Below the pieces are notes generated by a model. That model was not told the DNA's origin and did no database searches. It saw nothing but the letters and a program-made list of their open reading frames with translations. The position numbers and the translations under genes were made by a program. Shown here piece by piece: positions 15,218 through 20,936 of a DNA stretch of 20,936 nucleotides. Position 1 is the first letter of the stretch. Each line of letters opens with the position of its first letter. The stretch covers positions 1-20,936 of the forward strand of contig JAEZIZ010000077.1 in the NCBI GenBank assembly GCA_023415915.1. The letters run 5' to 3'. The DNA is from Bacillota bacterium. GTDB lineage: Bacteria; Bacillota; Clostridia; Christensenellales; SZUA-584.

Positions 15218-15448
15218 TTAGTCTTCTTCGCTCAGGCGTTTAATAAGTGCGTATAGTGATTCAGCCGAATTAAAGTTTTCGGGCACGATTTCCTCGGCCG
15301 GTATGGCTACGTCGTAGGCGTTGTCCACTTCGGCTATTATTGTAACGATATCGAACGAGTCGAGTATCTTATTGTCTATGAGCTTGTCGTTTGTCTCAAA
15401 ATCCACGTCGGGATGCAGGTCTTTAAGTATATTCATCAATGCTTCCAT
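15218..15448 (-). CDS. Stand-alone acyl/aminoacyl carrier protein (DltC-like)
   Basis: A 76-residue acidic helical protein with the phosphopantetheine attachment motif LDSFDIVTIIAEV; Ser31 is the modified residue. Helix pattern and length are those of ACP, PCP and DltC proteins. The start is ATG 15448, because AAGGAG at 15456-15461 lies 7 bases upstream. A GTG at 15478 would add ten residues translated through that binding site. Placed between the adenylating enzyme and the MBOAT gene, it is the expected carrier of the activated amino acid. A phosphopantetheinyl transferase is not in the window. Confidence 0.9.
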   Translation of the reverse strand: MEALMNILKDLHPDVDFETNDKLIDNKILDSFDIVTIIAEVDNAYDVAIPAEEIVPENFNSAESLYALIKRLSEED

Positions 15449-15455
15449 ATGTCTG

Positions 15456-15461
15456 CTCCTT
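15456..15461 (-). promoter_or_regulatory. Ribosome binding site that sets the carrier-protein start
   Basis: AAGGAG on the minus strand, 7 bases before ATG 15448, argues against the longer GTG start at 15478. Confidence 0.8.
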
Positions 15462-15506
15462 ATAGTTATATCGAACACTCAAAAGCCAGAAGTATCGTGG
15501 CAAGTA

Positions 15507-17021
15507 TCATTTGCTTTGCGCCGTATACTGCTGCTTTAAAGCTATGCGGTCGAGTTTGCCGTTGGGCGTATACGGCATCGCGCTGCGCCTGTATATGTGG
15601 TTCGGCATCATATAGCGCGGCAGCCTTTCTTTAAGCGCCTTCGAAATAAGCGCCTCGTCGGTGTCGCCCGTATAGAAGAGCACGAGCTTTTTCTTTTCGT
15701 CGTCGAATATGCAGCACGCAACGTTCACGGAGTTAAGGGCGTTTGCCGCGACTTCTATCTCGCCTATCTCTATACGGTGGCCCATGTGCTTTATCTGGTT
15801 GTCCTTGCGGGATATGAACATTAGCTCGCCCCGCTCGTTGTACCTGCCGATATCGCCTGTGCGGTATATGAGCTCGGGGTAATTTGTGTTGAGCGGGTTT
15901 TGCACGAACGCCTGAGTTGTCTTTTCGGGCGCGCGGTAATAGCCGAGCGTAAGCGACGTGCCGCGTATGCATATCTCGCCGGGCTCGCCGTTTTGCGCAA
16001 GCCGGTCGTTTTCGTCTAATAGCAGTATCTCTGTGTTTTTAAACGGACGCCCTATAGGTATCGTTTCATCCAGCGCGAACTCCCTGTCAACCTCGTACCA
16101 GCACGACATGCCCGTGGCTTCAGTTGGCCCGTATAGGTTTATATACCGCGCGCCGGGCACGTGCTCTCTCCACAGGTTGAACTGTTTGATGGGGAAGACC
16201 TCGCTGCCAAAAGCGATAGTGCGCAGATATTCGGGCTTTGCCCGCTTGAACGCTCCCAGCCCCGATATGAGCGTCAGCGCCGAGACGACCCAGCATACGG
16301 TGTTTATCCTGTGGTTGTTGAGGTACTCGATAAGCGTTACGGGGAACATAAAAAGCTGCTTCGGTATAATCCACGTAGTAGCGCCGAATTTGAGCGTCGA
16401 GTAAATCTCCTTTAAGCACGCGTCCACGTAAAGCGGCACCTGCATGCCGAACACCGTTTCGGAATCCACACGCAGCACTTCGGTGAGCGCTTCGATATAG
16501 TCTATTACCGAGCGGTGGCAGGCAACTACGCCTTTGGGTATGCCTGTCGAGCCGGATGTGAACACGATGTATATGGGGTCGGTATCTATCGCGCGTTCGC
16601 GTACGTACAAAAGCGCCGCTTCGTCAATCGGCGTGTTTACGATATCGTCATAAAGCAAAGCGTCTCCCGAAAAGCCGTAGCCCGAGAGCTTTTCTTTCGA
16701 CGCGTCATCGCATATTACAACCTGCGGCCCGAGCTGCTCGAATATGAGGTTTATCCGCTGGGCGGGCATTTCCTCGTCGACGGGGACGTAATAACAGCCC
16801 GCCGCTATTACGCCGAAAAACGCGAGTATTGCCTGAGGCGATTTTTGCATGAACACTACCACGGGTTTCTTGTATATGCCGCGCGAGTACAAAAACGAGC
16901 CTATCGCTCTTGAGCCGTCGTAGAGCTGTTTGAAGCTAAGGGAAGTATTATCGTCTGCAAACGCCGTTTTATCAGGGTATTCGGCGGCGGTTTTATCTAG
17001 ATATTCAAGCACGTTTATCAT
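15507..17021 (-). CDS. Amino-acid adenylation enzyme (DltA / NRPS A-domain type), atypical pocket
   Basis: A 504-residue stand-alone ANL-family enzyme, the size of DltA. Core motifs: IVFTSGSTGIPKGV (P-loop-like A3), NLYGPTEATG (A5), YRTGDIGRY (A7), RKDNQIKHMGHRIE (A8 hinge) and the A10 motif NGKLDR with the catalytic Lys. It would activate an amino acid with ATP and load the carrier encoded next. Aligned without gaps to GrsA from the VDACLKEIYSTL segment, position 235 is Asp200, the residue that binds the substrate amino group, so the substrate is an amino acid. The following pocket positions read A201, K204, C243, then I, F, L, G, M. Lys at the 239 position differs from the DltA pattern that I recall. 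AGGAG lies 10 bases before the ATG, and the upstream gene ends 20 bases away. Confidence 0.9.
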   Translation of the reverse strand: MINVLEYLDKTAAEYPDKTAFADDNTSLSFKQLYDGSRAIGSFLYSRGIYKKPVVVFMQKSPQAILAFFGVIAAGCYYVPVDEEMPAQRINLIFEQLGPQVVICDDASKEKLSGYGFSGDALLYDDIVNTPIDEAALLYVRERAIDTDPIYIVFTSGSTGIPKGVVACHRSVIDYIEALTEVLRVDSETVFGMQVPLYVDACLKEIYSTLKFGATTWIIPKQLFMFPVTLIEYLNNHRINTVCWVVSALTLISGLGAFKRAKPEYLRTIAFGSEVFPIKQFNLWREHVPGARYINLYGPTEATGMSCWYEVDREFALDETIPIGRPFKNTEILLLDENDRLAQNGEPGEICIRGTSLTLGYYRAPEKTTQAFVQNPLNTNYPELIYRTGDIGRYNERGELMFISRKDNQIKHMGHRIEIGEIEVAANALNSVNVACCIFDDEKKKLVLFYTGDTDEALISKALKERLPRYMMPNHIYRRSAMPYTPNGKLDRIALKQQYTAQSK

Positions 17022-17041
17022 GTAAGCGTTACTCCTGCGCG

Positions 17042-19153
17042 TTATTCCAGTTTAAATGATTCGGCGGGCGTCTTGGGATACAGGTCTCTGTTGAAGCTCC
17101 ACCAATTGGGGCCCCGTCCCAGCAGCTCCTTGTCCGTCTTCATGAAGCAATCAAAGTTGCGCGGCCCTACGTTTATTGCGTCAAAATGATACCAGCCCGT
17201 ACCCAGATTTGCAAGCACCCAGTAGTGTTCCGTGTTTTTCGTCTTGCTGCCCCAACGCTCGACGCACATAGTCTGCGCGCCTATCTCGTTTAAAAGGCAC
17301 CGCGCGGTGGCGTAAAACGTGAAGCAGTCGCCTCTGCCTTCAGTGATGCCGCGGTACGCCTCGAAATTGTAGTCTTTCTTGTTGGAGATGCCGTTGTACT
17401 TTATATGCGTGTTGACATACTTGAAAATTGCATATGCCTTCTTGCCGATCGACATATCAGACGTGGTGATTTCGGAAAGCACCTGCTGGGCTGCCTCGTG
17501 AAGCTTCTCGTCCGAGACTGTCTGTTCCACGAACGTAAAGTTGCATGACTGCCGGGTCGTGTTGCCCGATGAATCCGTGGCTATGTATGTCACCTCATAC
17601 GTGCCAGCCGCGTTTATATTCACCTTAGAGTTGTCAACCTGTAAGTCCACTTCGGCGTCGCAGTTGTCTTCGGCAAAAACGTCGGCGAAGTAGGCAACGG
17701 CCTTCCCGATATAGACATAGCGATCCTTTACGTCGTAAAGCACGGGCGCTTCGGTATCGGGCGTAAGCTTCAGAGTTGAAGTGCATTCCGACGAATTGCC
17801 CGCGGCGTCCGTAAGCACGACGGTAACGCTTTGAGCGCTCTGCGAGTTCCAGTCCGGTTCCTGCTTGAAGGAATATGCAATCTGCGTATAATCGAACGCA
17901 TTGCTGACGAACTTTTCGGGGGCAAGGGGATGCGCTAAATACCAATTCACATCGGCAGGTTCAGCCTTGGGCGGCGTGGTGTCCACAACCGTTACCCTTG
18001 TAATGTTTCTTTGCCCGTCGATTATAACCTCCACGTCAAATTCACCGAGCATATTGGGTATCATCTCGGACGCAAGCGACGCTGAAGCCTTACCTGCGGC
18101 TTCCGCGAATTCCGCAGCGGCAAGCGGGGTGTCCCTTATCTCCACGGTGATGGGCGCGACGTTGGATATTAGCAGCGAAGCCTTGGCTTCCGCGCTGTTG
18201 CCCCCAAGATCGGTCGCGACCACGACTGCGTCCTGGAATCCGGTCTTCGTAAAATCCGGCTCGGTTTTATATGAATACGAAAGCGTAGTGGCGTCCTCGG
18301 CGGAAGCGATAAAGTCTTCCGGCTTCGCCTGGGCGCCCGGCTTTATATGCACCAGTTTGGCCGTTATCACGGGGTTTGTCGTATCGACAACGGAAAGAAC
18401 GGACGTATACGTAACGCCGTTTACTTCTATCGAAACGTCGTATTGCCCTGGGATAGCAAGAGGCAGAGAGGAAATATCGGTGAGCATCGTTGCGTTGAGC
18501 GACTTATCAACGAGAAAATCCTCCAGAGTTGGAGGGTTGCCGCCCGCCTCAAACTCAAGCGTGTCAACGACGGCTCTTATATGCAGAGTGGACGTAACGG
18601 TCGATGTGTTGCCGCTCATGTCACGAAGCGTCAAAACAACGGAATAATCGCCGGCCTTGCCGAACTCGGGCTCGCGCTGCCACTGTATATTCACCTTGTC
18701 CCTGTCAGCAAGGCCCGTTATCAGTTTGTCAGGCGTTATTGTATCGTTTATGGATATCGTTAGCTCAACAGGCTGCGCAACCGGCGCGACCGTGTCCTTA
18801 ACGACAAGATTGACAAGCCGGTCGTTACCGTTTACGGATATGTGAATCCAATTGCTTCCTGTTTTTGTTACGTCAATTGTGGATAAGTCGGTTAAATACT
18901 CCACCGAAGAATTGCCGCTTATTGAAAACACCTGCGCCGAAGGCACGGGGTCGCCCAATTCCACAGCGTATGCTATATGTGTGTCGGAATAGAGTATAAG
19001 CAGCGCCGCCACCGCGGCGACGCACAAGAAGAGTATGCAGCCGGTAATATATAAGGCGGTACGCCGCTTGCGGCGTTTCTTTCTTTGGTTGAGTCTTTGG
19101 GCTGATCTTTTGTCATAGTCTAAAACAAGCGTATTCGATTTTTTTTGTACCAT
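17042..19153 (-). CDS. Membrane-anchored transglutaminase-like protein on an Ig-like stalk
   Basis: 703 residues, first gene of the operon. A very basic cytoplasmic N terminus (residues 24-31 are K/R-rich) precedes one membrane helix (about 33-55), giving a type II topology with the rest outside. The stalk (about 64-543) is made of Ig-like beta domains of two alternating sorts, separated by VVDTT.P/VKDTVAP junctions and containing D..GN motifs like HYR or DUF5011 domains. The C-terminal domain (about 550-690) is transglutaminase-like: Cys610 in GRGDCFTFYATA, His643 in NTEHYWVLANL and Asp658 in GWYHFDA form the expected triad. Members of this superfamily include proteases, amidases and transamidases, so the reaction is open. 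Only a weak GGATG site precedes the ATG. The operon context suggests an envelope substrate. Confidence 0.87.
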   Translation of the reverse strand: MVQKKSNTLVLDYDKRSAQRLNQRKKRRKRRTALYITGCILFLCVAAVAALLILYSDTHIAYAVELGDPVPSAQVFSISGNSSVEYLTDLSTIDVTKTGSNWIHISVNGNDRLVNLVVKDTVAPVAQPVELTISINDTITPDKLITGLADRDKVNIQWQREPEFGKAGDYSVVLTLRDMSGNTSTVTSTLHIRAVVDTLEFEAGGNPPTLEDFLVDKSLNATMLTDISSLPLAIPGQYDVSIEVNGVTYTSVLSVVDTTNPVITAKLVHIKPGAQAKPEDFIASAEDATTLSYSYKTEPDFTKTGFQDAVVVATDLGGNSAEAKASLLISNVAPITVEIRDTPLAAAEFAEAAGKASASLASEMIPNMLGEFDVEVIIDGQRNITRVTVVDTTPPKAEPADVNWYLAHPLAPEKFVSNAFDYTQIAYSFKQEPDWNSQSAQSVTVVLTDAAGNSSECTSTLKLTPDTEAPVLYDVKDRYVYIGKAVAYFADVFAEDNCDAEVDLQVDNSKVNINAAGTYEVTYIATDSSGNTTRQSCNFTFVEQTVSDEKLHEAAQQVLSEITTSDMSIGKKAYAIFKYVNTHIKYNGISNKKDYNFEAYRGITEGRGDCFTFYATARCLLNEIGAQTMCVERWGSKTKNTEHYWVLANLGTGWYHFDAINVGPRNFDCFMKTDKELLGRGPNWWSFNRDLYPKTPAESFKLE

Positions 19154-19206
19154 ATATTCATCCGCAAATAATTATAATTTGCACCACCATAAAATATGCC
19201 TGTGAT

Positions 19207-19226
19207 TTGCCTGATGTAAGAGGCAA
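19207..19226 (-). other. Small hairpin in the operon leader
   Basis: TTGCCT and AGGCAA (6 bases each, 8-base loop) form an inverted repeat that lies about 55 bases before the first start codon and just inside the predicted transcript. It has no T tract and is short; it could be a weak leader structure or chance. Confidence 0.3.
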
Positions 19227-19239
19227 TTTCAGTAATCAA

Positions 19240-19268
19240 AGTATAGCACTCATGTCATATCTGTGCAA
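19240..19268 (-). promoter_or_regulatory. Promoter of the seven-gene operon (extended -10)
   Basis: On the minus strand, TTGCAC (19263-19268) is followed after exactly 17 bases by TATACT (19240-19245, 5 of 6 matches), with TGC immediately before it, an extended -10. Transcription would start near 19233, leaving a leader of about 80 bases to ATG 19153. This looks like a vegetative sigma-A promoter, unlike the sigma-K-like promoter of the neighbouring tgl unit. Confidence 0.6.
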
Positions 19269-19470
19269 CAGCTACGGCATACCAAAGCGCGGCAAACTTT
19301 ACAAAATGATAACAGTTGTACTTATTAACATAAAAAGACATGGATTTTTTTGACCGCAAGAATATCCAGTATGTTTTCCGGCATTTATTTGCACAGTTAA
19401 AATATATCCCACGTTCAATAATTTTATCTATTCATGATAATGCATACCAAGCGTAATATGAACATATCAA
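19269..19470. other. Divergent intergenic region between the operon and the sugar transporter
   Basis: A+T-rich non-coding DNA. The + strand gene at 19491 must have its promoter here or just beyond. The best pair that I found is TTCATG (19431-19436) with TAATAT (19454-19459) at 17-base spacing, which is weak. I found no convincing catabolite-repression (cre) site and no riboswitch-like structure. Confidence 0.35.
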
Positions 19471-19487
19471 ATGATAGGAGGTATCAT
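19471..19487 (+). promoter_or_regulatory. Ribosome binding site in the loop of a short inverted repeat
   Basis: ATGATA (19471-19476) and TATCAT (19482-19487) are a perfect 6-base inverted repeat with GGAGG as the 5-base loop. The ribosome binding site of the sugar-binding protein is therefore displayed between two complementary arms, 9 bases before ATG 19491. The stem is all A-T apart from one G-C pair, so its stability is low. Confidence 0.55.
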
Positions 19488-19490
19488 TGA

Positions 19491-20657
19491 ATGGCAAAAA
19501 AGTTGGTTGTATTTTTGCTCGCGTTCGCCATGGTGGCTGTGATGTTTGCGGCATGTACGCAGGCTCCCGCTACGGCGTCCGAAGCTCCTTCTGAGGCTGC
19601 TCCGGCTTCCGAAGCTCCTTCTGAGGCTGCTCCGGCTTCCGTAGATGCCGATGGGGCAAAGACCGTTGGGCTGACAATGCCGACGAAATCGTTGCAGAGG
19701 TGGAACGAGGACGGCGCTAACGTGAAGGCCGCGCTGGAAGCCAAGGGCTACAAGGTCGATCTTCAGTATGCCGACAATAAGCAAGACGTACAGAATACCC
19801 AGATCGAGAACCAGATCACGATGGGCGTAGACATTCTCGTTATTGCTTCAATTGACGGCGGCGCGCTGGGCGGTGTGCTGGAGCAGGCAAAAGCGGCGAA
19901 CATACCCGTTATCGCTTACGACAGGCTGCTTACAAACACCGACAAGTGCGATTACTACGCAACGTTCGACAACTATGGCGTTGGCAAAATGCAGGCCGAA
20001 GCCCTTGTGAGTGCGCTGGGGTTGGATAAAGGAGAAAAAGGCCCGTTCAATATTGAAATATTCGGCGGTTCTCCTGACGACAACAACGCCCACATAATAC
20101 ATCAGGCGCATATGGACGTTATACAGAAGTATATCGACAGTGGTGCTTTGATTATCACATCCGGTCAGACGACAATGGAGCAGATCGGTATTCAGGCATG
20201 GGATTCCGCTACGGCTCAGGCAAGGATGGACAACCTGCTCACAGCTTATTATGCTGACAAGGATGTCAAAGCCGTTCTTTGCTCGAACGACAGCACAGCG
20301 CATGGCGTCATCGCTTCGCTTAAAGGGTCGGGATACGGCACAGCCGACAAGCCTTACCCGATTGTTACCGGCCAGGACTGCGACAAGATCAACTTAGGAC
20401 ATGTCGCACGCGGCGAGCAGTACATGACCATATTCAAGGACACGCGTATTCTTGCGGATGAAATCGTTAAGATGGCCGACGCCATTCTCTCCGGCGGAAA
20501 AGCGGAGACAAACACGACATATGACAATGGCGTGATAAAAGAAGTGCCTACACTTGGCTGCAAACTCCAGCTGGTCACCAAAGACAACTGGAAAGAAGTG
20601 GTGATAGATTCCGGATATTACAAGATGGAAGATATTCCGCTGGAAGAGACTGAGTAA
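19491..20657 (+). CDS. chvE: ChvE-type multiple-monosaccharide-binding lipoprotein of an ABC transporter
   Basis: 388 residues. A lipoprotein signal peptide ends FAAC with Cys22 as lipid anchor, then a low-complexity Ala/Ser/Pro/Glu linker (about 23-50) and a periplasmic-binding-protein fold of family 1 (GLTMPTKSLQRWNEDGANVKAALE, VDILVIASIDGGALGGVL, IPVIAYDRLL, VLCSNDSTAHGVI, PIVTGQDCD). These segments match the ChvE/XylF group that binds aldoses such as galactose, glucose, xylose or arabinose. The matching ATPase follows after 166 bases. The exact sugar cannot be told from sequence. Confidence 0.9.
   Translation: MAKKLVVFLLAFAMVAVMFAACTQAPATASEAPSEAAPASEAPSEAAPASVDADGAKTVGLTMPTKSLQRWNEDGANVKAALEAKGYKVDLQYADNKQDVQNTQIENQITMGVDILVIASIDGGALGGVLEQAKAANIPVIAYDRLLTNTDKCDYYATFDNYGVGKMQAEALVSALGLDKGEKGPFNIEIFGGSPDDNNAHIIHQAHMDVIQKYIDSGALIITSGQTTMEQIGIQAWDSATAQARMDNLLTAYYADKDVKAVLCSNDSTAHGVIASLKGSGYGTADKPYPIVTGQDCDKINLGHVARGEQYMTIFKDTRILADEIVKMADAILSGGKAETNTTYDNGVIKEVPTLGCKLQLVTKDNWKEVVIDSGYYKMEDIPLEETE
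19581..19640 (+). repeat. Exact 30-base tandem duplication in the lipoprotein linker
   Basis: Bases 19581-19610 and 19611-19640 are identical and in frame, each encoding the decapeptide EAPSEAAPAS. The repeat lengthens the flexible tether between the lipid anchor and the binding domain. Exact identity points to a recent slippage event. Confidence 0.95.
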
Positions 20658-20688
20658 GTTAAGGAAACACTGATGAACCCGTAGGTAG

Positions 20689-20718
20689 AAATGGCGGCAG
20701 GGGATACTGCCGCCATTT
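20689..20718 (+). terminator. Strong intercistronic hairpin between the binding protein and ATPase genes
   Basis: A perfect 12-base stem (AAATGGCGGCAG at 20689-20700 with its complement at 20707-20718) closes a 6-base loop and is followed by only four T residues. Two smaller stems follow. In sugar ABC operons such a structure commonly lets more binding protein than membrane components be made, by partial termination or by protecting the upstream mRNA end. Confidence 0.7.
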
Positions 20719-20727
20719 TAACGGGAA

Positions 20728-20770
20728 ATTCCTCACATAGGAATGCAGGCTTATTAAACCAAGATAAGCC
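20728..20770 (+). other. Two further small hairpins in the same gap
   Basis: ATTCC (20728-20732) pairs with GGAAT (20740-20744), and GGCTTAT (20748-20754) pairs perfectly with ATAAGCC (20764-20770) over a 9-base loop. Together with the hairpin at 20689-20718 they make three consecutive stems before the ATPase gene. Confidence 0.5.
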
Positions 20771-20823
20771 GGAGCAAGGGACGAGAATAATGAATCTATA
20801 TTTTGCGGACAAGGAGTGATCGA

Positions 20824-20936
20824 ATGTCGGAGTATATCCTGGAAATGGACGATATTACGAAAGAGTTCCCTGGCGTCGTCGCTCTTAAAGATGTTACCTT
20901 TCAGGTAAAAAAAGGCGAAATCCATGCGCTGGTCGG
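20824..20936 (+). CDS. mmsA: Sugar ABC transporter ATPase (MmsA/GguA-like), cut by the window edge
   Basis: Only the first 37 codons are present. The sequence MSEYILEMDDITKEFPGV and the following ALKDVTFQVKKGEIHALVG is the typical start of the double-ATPase subunit (about 500 residues) of ribose/xylose/multiple-sugar importers, ending just as Walker A begins. AAGGAG at 20811-20816 lies 7 bases before the ATG. It should energise uptake of the sugar bound by the preceding lipoprotein; a permease gene is expected beyond the edge. Confidence 0.88.
   Translation, partial: MSEYILEMDDITKEFPGVVALKDVTFQVKKGEIHALV

Noticed and set aside
15449..15478. GTG start for the carrier protein
   Set aside because: It would translate through the AAGGAG site that serves ATG 15448; carrier homology begins after that ATG.
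17901..18647. 248-codon + strand open frame opposite the transglutaminase-like gene
   Set aside because: It is Ser/Val/Ala-rich with no ribosome binding site or family signal, and is antisense to a gene with a full catalytic triad; it is a shadow frame.

Overview
The window looks like chromosomal DNA of a spore-forming Firmicute, most likely class Clostridia. The evidence is strong AGGAGG-type ribosome binding sites, heavy use of ATA isoleucine codons, a two-gene minimal SUF iron-sulfur system, a spore-coat transglutaminase (Tgl) behind a good sigma-K promoter match, and a very long modular surface protein built from Clostridia-type repeats. I cannot name a genus.

Layout, left to right. (1) 1-2545: a flank, then sufC and a short sufB on the + strand with their own promoter, then a small KTSC-domain gene closed by a terminator. 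(2) 2546-9275: one + strand gene for a secreted protein of about 2189 residues (beta-helix, InlB-type repeats, BIG2, GLUG repeats, BspA-type leucine-rich repeats, three cadherin-like domains), with no visible wall anchor. (3) 9302-11076: a minus-strand pair, an unrecognised helical protein translationally coupled to tgl, preceded by the sigma-K-like promoter. (4) 11161-19268: a compact seven-gene minus-strand operon with a promoter at 19240-19268 and a terminator at 11161-11195. (5) 19471-20936: + strand genes for a ChvE-type sugar-binding lipoprotein and, cut by the window edge, its ABC ATPase.

The operon in (4) is the most interesting part. In transcription order it encodes a membrane-anchored extracytoplasmic transglutaminase-like enzyme on an Ig-like stalk, an amino-acid-adenylating enzyme (DltA/NRPS A-domain type), a stand-alone carrier protein, an MBOAT acyltransferase (DltB/AlgI type), a membrane-anchored SGNH-like protein (DltD/AlgJ position) with Cys where Ser is expected, a small lipoprotein, and an aspartate/glutamate-racemase family enzyme. 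This has the logic of the dlt pathway: activate an amino acid, load it on a carrier, pass it across the membrane, esterify a surface polymer. The adenylation pocket does not look like a D-alanine pocket, however. It has a lysine at the position equivalent to GrsA 239, and the operon supplies its own racemase. My hypothesis is a Dlt-like system that decorates the envelope with an amino acid other than D-alanine, possibly an acidic D-amino acid. All biochemical statements here are inferences from sequence.
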